A stretch of 64,000 nucleotides of DNA, taken from positions 3,100,001 through 3,164,000 of the forward strand of contig CP119313.1 of assembly GCA_029202485.1 (NCBI GenBank), read 5' to 3'. This stretch comes from Candidatus Pedobacter colombiensis (GTDB lineage Bacteria > Bacteroidota > Bacteroidia > Sphingobacteriales > Sphingobacteriaceae). Made by a program: the position numbers and the translations under genes. The notes beneath the pieces are model-generated. The model saw only the letters and a program-made list of their open reading frames with translations. It was not told where the DNA came from and searched no databases. Positions 16,483 through 25,000 of the stretch are shown one piece after another; position 1 is the stretch's first letter; every line of letters starts with the position of its first letter.

Positions 16483-17691
16483 ATGAAAACACTACTAGGT
16501 GCATTTGTTACTTCTATCGCATTGATGGGATCAACAAGCAGTATGGCAGTCACGAAGAACAACGGAGATGATTGGTTAAGGAAATCGGCAAAAACTGCGG
16601 TATACCAGTTGACAAAAGCAGCGCAAACTTTTACACCGGGAATGAACCCAAGATCTATCAATCCTGATGGAAGCGTAAGATTTGCTCCTGTACGCGATTG
16701 GACCACCGGATTTTTTCCGGGGACTTTATGGTACGGATATGAATTGTCAGGTGATAAAAATTTAGCAGAGCAAGCTAAAAGATTTACCCTTGGTTTAGAT
16801 TCTGTACAATACGTAAAGGATACACACGATGTAGGTTTTATGCTGTACTGTTCTTATGGTAATGCCTACAGATTAACGGGGGATAAAGTTTACCTTAAAC
16901 CATTAGAAAATGGTGCAGCCAATTTATATGCACGTTTCAATAAGAAAGTAGGTGCTATCCGTTCATGGGATTTTGGTCACTGGCAGTTCCCTGTAATTAT
17001 TGACAACCTGATGAACCTGGAATATTTATACTGGGCAGGAAAAGAATTCAATAAACCGGAATGGTTTGCAGCCGCAAAAACACATGCAACAACAACCATG
17101 AAAAACCATTTCAGAAAAGATTATAGCTCATACCACGTGATTAGCTATGATACTTTATCCGGTAAAGTATTGCAAAGGGAAACCCACCAGGGCCTTACAC
17201 ACAATTCGGCATGGGCTAGAGGACAAGCATGGGGTCTATATGGTTATACCATGAGCTATAAAGATACTAAAGACAAAAAATTCATTGAACATGCTGAGCA
17301 CATTGCTGCATTCATCATGAATCATCCAAAAATGCCTAAGGATAAAATTCCTCTTTGGGATTTTGATGTGCATAATGCAGACCGCTCGCCAAGAGATGCT
17401 TCTGCTGCTGCTGTAATCGCTTCTGCATTATTAGATTTGAGTACTCAGGTAAAAGACGGCGATAAATATTTTAAATTTGCCGAGGATATATTAAAAACCT
17501 TGTCAACAGATGAGTATTTAGCTAAGCCGGGAGAAAACCAATTTTTCATACTTAAACACAGCGTAGGTGCTTTCCTTTACAATTCGGAAATTGACACCCC
17601 TTTAAACTATGCAGACTATTACTTCATGGAAGCTTTAAAAAGATACGCAGAGCTTAAAAAAATTGATTTGAAAACAATCGCCCAGTCTTAA
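16483..17691 (+). CDS. Unsaturated glucuronyl hydrolase (GH88), heparin-type delta-4,5-glycuronidase
   Basis: A 402-residue exported enzyme starting at the ATG at 16483, which places a signal peptide (about 1-22) at the N-terminus; an upstream ATG at 16408 would add a non-signal leader. It has the GH88 alpha/alpha barrel with RDWTTGFFPGTLWYGYE near 71-87, the catalytic aspartate candidates Asp116 (THDVGFMLY) and Asp174 (VIIDNLMNLEYLYWA), and WARGQAWGLYGY. The length and the positions of His115, His201 and His218 agree with what I remember of the Flavobacterium heparinum heparin delta-4,5-glycuronidase. It removes the 4,5-unsaturated uronate left by lyases through hydration of the double bond. 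Co-transcribed with the PL12 lyase 14 bp downstream. Confidence 0.92.
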   Translation: MKTLLGAFVTSIALMGSTSSMAVTKNNGDDWLRKSAKTAVYQLTKAAQTFTPGMNPRSINPDGSVRFAPVRDWTTGFFPGTLWYGYELSGDKNLAEQAKRFTLGLDSVQYVKDTHDVGFMLYCSYGNAYRLTGDKVYLKPLENGAANLYARFNKKVGAIRSWDFGHWQFPVIIDNLMNLEYLYWAGKEFNKPEWFAAAKTHATTTMKNHFRKDYSSYHVISYDTLSGKVLQRETHQGLTHNSAWARGQAWGLYGYTMSYKDTKDKKFIEHAEHIAAFIMNHPKMPKDKIPLWDFDVHNADRSPRDASAAAVIASALLDLSTQVKDGDKYFKFAEDILKTLSTDEYLAKPGENQFFILKHSVGAFLYNSEIDTPLNYADYYFMEALKRYAELKKIDLKTIAQS

Positions 17692-17705
17692 TTTAAAACC
17701 AAATA

Positions 17706-19688
17706 ATGATGAACGTAAAAAAAATCATCCTCTTACTTACCCTTGCACCTACGCTCCTATTTGCGCAGCAGCAGGGTACGCCGGTAAATAAAGACAGCTT
17801 CAATAACCTGAATCTGAATTATCCCGGTCTGGAAGAGGTAAACAAACTCGTAGCTGCTAAAGACTATGAAAATGCTGCCAAAGCCTTATTAAAGTATTAT
17901 AGAAAAAGGGATAACATTAAACATCCTGACTATAATATGGAAGACAAAGTCCAATTTTCTGGTAAAAAACTAGCTGCAGGTGTACAGGAAAAAGCTGATA
18001 AAGGTATGCTACACCAATTCTATGTACATCCCGGATATGGTTTTATAGATTATGGTAAAGATATCGATTGGCAATATTGGCCAATTAAGGACAATGAAAT
18101 TCGTTGGCAATTGCACCGTACCTATTGGTGGCAACCAATGGGACTGGCTTACTGGTCGTCTGGTGATGAGAAATATGCTAAAGAATGGGTTTTCCAATTC
18201 CGTGACTGGGTAAAAAAGAACCCAAAAGGCTTATCTAAAGAGAATGACCGCTTTGCTTGGCGTCCACTAGAAGTATCTACGAGGATTCAGGATCAAACAG
18301 GAACGTTCAATATGTTTGTGAACTCTCCTAACTTCACCCCTGACTTCTTGCTGGAGTTCCTTAATATTTATAACCAACAAGCTGATCATATCCTAAACAA
18401 TTACTCTAATCAAGGAAATCACCTGTTGTTTGAGGCCCAAAGGATTATTTATGCAGGTTGTTTCTTCCCTGAGTTGAAAGCAGCTGATACCTGGAGAAAA
18501 AGTGGTATTGAAATCTTAAATACAGAGATCAAGAAACAAATCTATCCTGATGGATTACAATTCGAGCTTTCGCCAAACTATCATGTAGCTACCATCAACA
18601 TATTTTTAAAAGCATTGCGCATGACCCAGTTAACTGGCATGTCTAATGAGTTCCCTGATAGCTACAAGAAAACAATTGAAGGAATGATCATCGCTTTAGC
18701 TGATTTTTCTTTCCCTGACTACTCCTACCCAATGTTTGGTGACGCCAAATTAACTGGTAAGGACGAAATGCAGAAAGAATACAAGAGCTGGTTGCAAGTT
18801 TTCCCCCACAATCAGGTCATTAAATATTTTGCAACCGATGGGAAACAAGGCACTGCACCGGAATATTTGTCAAGTGCTTTGAAAACAGGTGGTTTCTATA
18901 CTTTTAGAAACGGTTGGAAAAACGATGCGACAGTAATGGTGTTAAGAGCCAGTCCACCGGCATTCTTCCACAGTCAACCTGACAATGGTACATTTGACCT
19001 TTGGGTAAAAGGCCGCAATTTTATGCCGGATGCAGGAGCTTACGTTTATAGTGGTAGTCCTGAAATTCAGAAATTGAGAGATGAATACCGTCAGACTAAG
19101 GTACACAAAACCTTAACGCTTGATAATATCAATATGGATAGCTGTAATGCAAAATTGATCACCTGGAAAACCAGCCCGGCTGTTGATTTATTGGTATACA
19201 GCAACCAGAGTTATAAAGAACTGAACCATCGCCGTAGCGTGCTGTTCATCGATAAAAAGTACTTTGTGATCATTGATGAGGCCATTGGTGCTGCAAAAGG
19301 CAATGTAGGTATTCACTTCCAACTCGCTGAAGAAAGTGGTACTACTTTTAACAAGTCAAAAAACAGCGTACAAACCGGTTATAAAGATGGTAACAACCTG
19401 TTGATCCAAACCTTAAACAAAGGTGCTGTATTGACAGAAGAGGAAGGTAAAGTATCTTATTCGTACCGTAAAGAAGTTGCCCGCCCAGCTTTTGCATTTG
19501 AAAAAGCTAAAAACGACAACAATACAGTAAGTTTTACGACTGTACTATACCCTTTTGAAGGCAGCAAAGCTCCGGAAATTAGTGTAAAAGAAGGTTCAAA
19601 ACATAACCTTGCTAAAGGCTTTGTTGATTTAACTTTAACTATTAATGGTAAAAAGACTCAGATTACTGAGCAATTAACAAGTAATTAA
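17706..19688 (+). CDS. hepC: Heparinase III-like heparan-sulfate lyase (PL12)
   Basis: A 660-residue periplasmic lyase, matching the 659-residue P. heparinus heparinase III. Signal peptide 1-20 ends LLFAQ. The N-terminal alpha/alpha toroid (about 40-370) contains NQGNHLLFEAQR with Asn238 and ELSPNYHVATI with Tyr292. The C-terminal beta-sandwich contains FFHSQPDNGTFDLW with His422. These correspond, with an offset of two, to the catalytic Asn240, Tyr294 and His424 known for heparinase III. It should cleave the low-sulfate regions of heparan sulfate by beta-elimination. From memory the sequence is clearly related to but distinct from the P. heparinus enzyme. Second gene of the GH88 operon, closed by a strong terminator at 19714. 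The gene symbol is by homology. Confidence 0.93.
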   Translation: MMNVKKIILLLTLAPTLLFAQQQGTPVNKDSFNNLNLNYPGLEEVNKLVAAKDYENAAKALLKYYRKRDNIKHPDYNMEDKVQFSGKKLAAGVQEKADKGMLHQFYVHPGYGFIDYGKDIDWQYWPIKDNEIRWQLHRTYWWQPMGLAYWSSGDEKYAKEWVFQFRDWVKKNPKGLSKENDRFAWRPLEVSTRIQDQTGTFNMFVNSPNFTPDFLLEFLNIYNQQADHILNNYSNQGNHLLFEAQRIIYAGCFFPELKAADTWRKSGIEILNTEIKKQIYPDGLQFELSPNYHVATINIFLKALRMTQLTGMSNEFPDSYKKTIEGMIIALADFSFPDYSYPMFGDAKLTGKDEMQKEYKSWLQVFPHNQVIKYFATDGKQGTAPEYLSSALKTGGFYTFRNGWKNDATVMVLRASPPAFFHSQPDNGTFDLWVKGRNFMPDAGAYVYSGSPEIQKLRDEYRQTKVHKTLTLDNINMDSCNAKLITWKTSPAVDLLVYSNQSYKELNHRRSVLFIDKKYFVIIDEAIGAAKGNVGIHFQLAEESGTTFNKSKNSVQTGYKDGNNLLIQTLNKGAVLTEEEGKVSYSYRKEVARPAFAFEKAKNDNNTVSFTTVLYPFEGSKAPEISVKEGSKHNLAKGFVDLTLTINGKKTQITEQLTSN

Positions 19689-19713
19689 TTTTTCTTTTTC
19701 TACCTATGAGATG

Positions 19714-19748
19714 GGGAGTTGTGACATATTAGTCGCAACTCCCTTTTT
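19714..19748 (+). terminator. Rho-independent terminator of the GH88-PL12 operon
   Basis: GGGAGTTG (19714-19721) pairs with CAACTCCC (19736-19743); the stem extends inward through GAC/GTC with one mismatch and is followed by TTTTT. It begins 25 bp after the PL12 stop. Confidence 0.85.
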
Positions 19749-20172
19749 ACATTTTTTTCAGTTTTCTTGCGGCCCTTTCTCAGCCCGGATAGGACTCATT
19801 AATAATGTGCTACTCCTATTCGTCAGGATGTCTGGCTTCAATTCAATTATTCCGAACCAGAGACGAACCGGAGTCGAACCAGAGTCGACTTAAATACGAC
19901 TATATTAAGGAGCATGGTACACCGTTTCTATAATGGCAATACAGATCTCAAAACGATCAAAAAAACTTTTTTTAGTGCTATTTTTACTTTGACAACCTAA
20001 ATTTAGCCCGAATAAAACTGTTGATATGCGTTCTATGCACTTTATACAGTTCTTTGCGTAAATCACTTCAGAGCGTCATTTTATGCGCCACAAATGGCAC
20101 AAAAATTACAATATCACCATTTCTACAACGGCAATTCCGTATTTAAATATATAAGTTGTATTTTAGGCGCTT
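19749..20172. other. 424-bp intergenic region without a gene
   Basis: Between the PL12 terminator and the small membrane-protein gene I see no convincing ORF or RNA gene. It contains a three-copy 11-bp tandem repeat at 19853-19885, A/T tracts around 19968-19985, and AT-rich sequence directly before the ATG at 20173. The promoter of the efflux operon must lie in the right part, but no clean TAnnTTTG box stood out. Confidence 0.6.
19853..19885. repeat. Three tandem 11-bp repeats, CGAACCRGAGW
   Basis: The units are CGAACCAGAGA, CGAACCGGAGT and CGAACCAGAGT in direct succession, followed by a partial CGA. They are GC-rich compared with the flanks. Function unknown: possible protein-binding array or remnant of a dispersed intergenic repeat. 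Confidence 0.8.
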
Positions 20173-20604
20173 ATGAACAATTCAATCAGACCTTTTATTG
20201 ATCGGCTAATTGCTAAAGGCTTCAAACCTTTTGCAATGAGTTTATTGATCGTACTTTGTCTGATTTCGTCTTGCAGCATTAGAAAAGGTATACAAGCCAT
20301 TTTTACCGGTAACGCAATTGAACATATCAATGGCAAACCGGGGAAATCTGTTATCCAGCACAAGAGCGTTGAATATGTTGCTGCTGAGTGTAGTACTGCA
20401 GGTCAAAACCTGGATTTACAACAGTCTTTAACAAAGCAAGATTCATCTAAAAAGGCAATGATGCCATTGCTATTTTTACTGTTACCTGGATTTCTGCTTT
20501 CACTGCGGACGATTAAAGACAAACCCGGACTTCCTGTCCCCTATTCAAGACTGCAATGGTCTTGCCTTCCTTTGTTCTTACAGAACAGATTGCTATTGAT
20601 ATAG
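20173..20604 (+). CDS. Small membrane/lipoprotein of unknown function upstream of efflux genes
   Basis: A 143-residue predicted protein. The N-terminal hydrophobic segment (about 20-34) ends in LISSC, a possible lipoprotein signal with Cys34. A second hydrophobic stretch (about 95-110) is followed by a basic, aromatic tail ending QNRLLLI. Small proteins of this shape often precede TolC/RND operons in Bacteroidota, which is why I keep it. There is no recognised domain. It is 65 bp upstream of the TolC-like gene and in the same orientation, so co-transcription is plausible. Confidence 0.55.
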   Translation: MNNSIRPFIDRLIAKGFKPFAMSLLIVLCLISSCSIRKGIQAIFTGNAIEHINGKPGKSVIQHKSVEYVAAECSTAGQNLDLQQSLTKQDSSKKAMMPLLFLLLPGFLLSLRTIKDKPGLPVPYSRLQWSCLPLFLQNRLLLI

Positions 20605-20669
20605 AATTATCGCTAAGCGGATAGCCCGCTTTTAATGTCTATTTCAACAATTCAATCATTTTAATTTTC

Positions 20670-22061
20670 ATGACCATGAAGTATTTTCTTCAGCTGCCAT
20701 GCCTGTTGGGCATACTTTTTAGTATGCAATTAAAGGCACAGCAGCCAGATACCCTTTCTTTAAAACAAGCCTGGGATCAGGCTTACAAAACTTACCCTGC
20801 ACTTGCCGGACAGCAGGCGCTCATCGGTGAGTACCAAATGCGTAAACAGGAAGTACAGAGCCACTCTTTACCACAACTGCAATTTCAGCTACAAAACTCC
20901 TTCGGCACCTTTGCCGGAAGTACAGGGGCCTTTTTTCCTGTACCTGGGGTATTTAATGTCACAGGAAATGCTGTCCCCAATGGTACTCAACCAAAAACAG
21001 CGGCCAACACCTTTGGATCCGTGTTGATGGACTGGAAAGTATTCGAATTTGGCAAGCAACATAATGCAATTAAGGGTGCTAATTACCAGGTTGAAGCTGC
21101 GAAAAGCAGCTACAATGCCACACAAATCTCTTTACAGGTTAAAGTTAGCCGGCTTTACTTCGATGTTATGTACAGCAATGCCAATCTGGACTGGACTGAC
21201 CGGAATTTAAACCGTGTAAAGGAAATTCTTGAGCTTACCAAAAGTCTTACGCAAGCTGGCTTAAAACCTGGTGCAGATACGTTATTAGCTAGCTCGTCCT
21301 ATGCTCAAGCCAAAGCCTATCAGAATGAATGGCGAGGGAAATACAATGCCAGCAGAGTTAATTTTACAGAAGTTGTACCCCAAAATAATTTCGTTATTCC
21401 ACACCAATATTTTATGTCATCTAAAAATTTAGAGGTTATTGCGGATACTATTTCGGCTGATCATCCCTATCTGCAAGTGCTAAACAATCAGGTTTTATAT
21501 GAGCAAACACAAAAAGACATTGCAGCCCGAAAAGCATTGCCTTCCCTATCCATTCTTGGTGGATTATCATCAAGGGGCACTGGCATCAATGTAGATGGAA
21601 CCATCGAAAGCGGAATTGCCTCAGGCTACCGCAATTATGCCAATAATTACCTGGTAGGTGTTGGATTAAGCTGGAACATCAGTGGTGCTTTTACCAGTTC
21701 ATTGGAAAAGAAACGCGTTGAAAAAACGATACAGGTGCAGCAGGCAAAATACGAGCAACAGAAGTTGCAAATGAATACCTCATTAAATGCTGTTACTACC
21801 AGAATTGTACAACAAAAGCAACAAATTGAGCAAAGTCATATCGCTGTCAATACCGCAAAGGAGGCCTATACACTATACCTTTCCAGATATGAAAGTGGGT
21901 TAATTAACCTTACGGAATTGTTGCAAATCCAATCTATCCTTCAAAAAGCTGAAAAAGAAGCTATCGAGGCTCAGGAAGTACTATGGGATCTGCTGATCAC
22001 GCAATCCGAAATTTCGGGCGATTTTAACATTTTGTCTAACCAATTTAACCAGAAACCATAA
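20670..22061 (+). CDS. TolC-family outer-membrane efflux protein
   Basis: A 463-residue outer-membrane channel protein. A signal peptide (1-25, ending QLKAQQ) is followed by two repeated OEP domains of long alpha-helices and beta-strands: LSLKQAWDQAYKTYPAL at the first repeat and a second at about 250-450 with LYLSRYESGLINLTELLQIQ. This heptad-rich end is typical of CusC/TolC-like proteins. The stop is 2 bp before the RND gene, so the two are coupled and probably act as one tripartite pump. An alternative ATG two codons in is possible. Substrate unknown; metals or small toxic compounds are usual for such operons. Confidence 0.92.
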   Translation: MTMKYFLQLPCLLGILFSMQLKAQQPDTLSLKQAWDQAYKTYPALAGQQALIGEYQMRKQEVQSHSLPQLQFQLQNSFGTFAGSTGAFFPVPGVFNVTGNAVPNGTQPKTAANTFGSVLMDWKVFEFGKQHNAIKGANYQVEAAKSSYNATQISLQVKVSRLYFDVMYSNANLDWTDRNLNRVKEILELTKSLTQAGLKPGADTLLASSSYAQAKAYQNEWRGKYNASRVNFTEVVPQNNFVIPHQYFMSSKNLEVIADTISADHPYLQVLNNQVLYEQTQKDIAARKALPSLSILGGLSSRGTGINVDGTIESGIASGYRNYANNYLVGVGLSWNISGAFTSSLEKKRVEKTIQVQQAKYEQQKLQMNTSLNAVTTRIVQQKQQIEQSHIAVNTAKEAYTLYLSRYESGLINLTELLQIQSILQKAEKEAIEAQEVLWDLLITQSEISGDFNILSNQFNQKP

Positions 22062-22063
22062 TT

Positions 22064-25000
22064 ATGATCAGATTTGCATTAAAAAAACCAATTGCGATTA
22101 TGGTAGCGGTTATTGCAATTGCCTACTTTTCGATTACCGCAATACGAAACATCAATGTTGACATATTTCCAAAAGTAGAACTTCCGGTCATTTATATAGC
22201 TATGCCCTATGGTGGATTAACGCCCGCTTATATGGATGGTTTTATGGCCAATGAATTTCAGAAGGTACTGATTTTTGTGAGTGGAGTTAAAGACATTGAT
22301 TTTAAAAGCGTTCAGGGATTTACACTCATGAAGCTAAGTTTTTATCCCGGAACAGATATGGCACAAGCATCGGGTGAGCTTTCAGCTCAGGTATCCAGAG
22401 CTATGGGATTTTTGCCGCCTGGGGCTGTACCACCACAGGTAGTCCGTTTTGATGGGAGTTCACTACCTATCGGACAACTGGTCTTTGAAAGCCCCATTCG
22501 TTCCATTACTGAGCTTCAAAACCTTGCTCAAACAAAAGTCAGGCCCATGTTTGTCACTATTCCTGGTGTAACGGCCCCCGCTCCTTTTGGTGGAAACGTT
22601 CGAACCATGGTGGTAAAAGTGAACCCGCAGCTCATGCAATCCTATGGACTTTCTGCGGAACAGGTTACGATGGCTATCGCTAAAAATAACTTCCCTGCAC
22701 CGGCAGGAAACATCCGGATTGGAGATCAAAGTCTAATGACCCCCTTAAACTCTATTGCCAACGGGCCGGATGATTTTTTAGATATTCCCATAAAATCATC
22801 CCCTGACAACACGATTTTTATCAAAGACATTGCCACAGTAGAGGATGGAGCCGATGCAACTACAGGATATGCTATCATTAATGGTAAAAGATCAGTTTAT
22901 CTACCTGTAATTAAAAAAGCCGATGCTTCTACCTTAAAAGTAGTTGAAAACTTAAAAGCGGCAATCCCTAAATTAAAAGCCGCTATGCCCGAAGATGTAG
23001 ACTTGAAATATGTGTTTGATCAGTCGGGTTATATTGAACAATCCCTGGAAAATCTGATTCATGAGGGGATCCTTGGCGCAATCCTTACCGGAATCATGGT
23101 GTTTCTATTTCTTGGCGACGTCAGAGGTTCATTAATTGTGGTCCTCACCATTCCTATCGCCATTCTTTCGGCAGTGATTATGCTCTACCTTTTTGGTCAA
23201 ACCATCAATGTAATGACCCTAAGCGGATTAGCACTGGCTATCGGAATTTTGGTAGATGAAGCTACTGTTACGATAGAGAACATACACCAACACTTTGAAA
23301 TGGAAAAGCCAAAGCAACGAGCTATTTTGGATGCCTTGCTGGAAATCTCCATCCCAAAAATACTGATCCTGTTTTGTATTCTTGCCGTACTGATTCCATC
23401 ATTTATGATGAGCGGGATCCCGAGAGATATGTTTATGCCCCTATCCATGGCCGTTGCCTTTGCTATGATTGCTTCTTTTATCGTATCTCAAACCTTTGTA
23501 CCCATACTGGCCAACTGGCTGATGAAGCCAGAACTCCTGGTGCATCAAAAGGTGAGCTTCCATAAAAAGAAGCTTAGCAGATTTGAAAAATTTAAACGCA
23601 AATACCTGATTCTTACACGTTACGGTCAAAATAGAACAGGAAAAGTAATTGGCCTATACTTGGTAGTGGTGCTTACCCTGATCATCACCGGAGGAATGCT
23701 TATTGGAACAGATATTTTACCAGCAAGTAACAGCGGTGACATCCAGCTTAGGATTATCGCACCCGAAGGAGACAGACTGGAAAAATCTGAGGATTACCTC
23801 AAAAAAGTAACCGCCATTGTAAAGAATCAACTTCCAGACAATGCCATCAAAATCAGCTCTGCATTTGTAGGCTTACAACCTTCTGCAACTGCCATAAACC
23901 CAATCTTCCTATTCACCAGTGGGCCACATGAATCGGTACTCCAGGTTTCCATTGATCAGCACTTGTATAAAGGTTCTATTGCCAAATTGAAAGAAAGTAT
24001 CCGCGAAGCTATTCGTCAAAAGCTACCAGAACTTAAAATCAATTTCGAGCCCATTGAACTTGTTGAAAAAATCATGAGCCAGGGTGCCATGACACCAATA
24101 CAGATTAAAGTTGCCGCTGCACAATTAAAAGGAGCTGAAAAATTTGCTAAAAAGCTGGAAACAGAACTTTTAAACATCCCCTATTTAAGGGATGTTAGAA
24201 TTGCAGAACCCATCAATGCGCCGAGTTTGCAGATCAATGTAAACAGAGAGTTAAGTGCCCAATTTGGATTAACCATGGAAGATGTGTCTCGCGCACTAAC
24301 CATGGCGACTTCTTCTACCCGTTTCACTAACAAAAACCTTTGGGTAGACCCTAAATCGGGTCTGGTATTCCAGGTACAGATCCAAATCCCTGAATCAGCT
24401 ATGCAATCGCTCGAAAAACTACGTTCACTGCCTTTAAAAGCAGGGCAAGCCAGACCAGTATTGGAAGATGTGGCAGAGTTACGCATGGTTAAACTTCCTG
24501 CACAGGTAAACAGACAGGGCCCAAACAGATATGTAACTTTATTGGCTAATACCTATCAGTCTGACCTTGGTATGGCTTCTAAAGCAATTAAAGAAGTGAT
24601 TAAAGCCGCCGGAGAACCACCACGTGGCGTGTTGGTTTCTACTGAGGGCTTGATGCAGTTATTAGACGATACACTTTCCGGACTTCAAACCGGATTGTTG
24701 GTAGCAATCGTGGTCATTTTCCTAATGCTTACTGCTTATTATCAATCCTTTGTGGTGTCTGGCTTAATCTTATCTGTTGTGCCTGCAGTTATTGGCGGAA
24801 GTCTGATTTTGTTAACCTTATCCGGAAGTACTTTAAATCTCCAATCCTATATGGGGATCATCATGTCGGTAGGTGTCTCGGTGTCCAATGCAGTGCTGAT
24901 GATCAACCAAGCCGAAGTTAACCGTTTAAAACGTGGCATGGTTGCCAGACAGGCCGCATTTTTAGCCGTATCATCCAGATTGAGACCAATCATCATGACT

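Noticed and set aside
19840..19895. tRNA-like T-arm complement (GAGTCGAACC)
   Set aside because: No acceptor stem, anticodon arm or CCA end can be formed around it; it is explained by the 11-bp tandem repeats.
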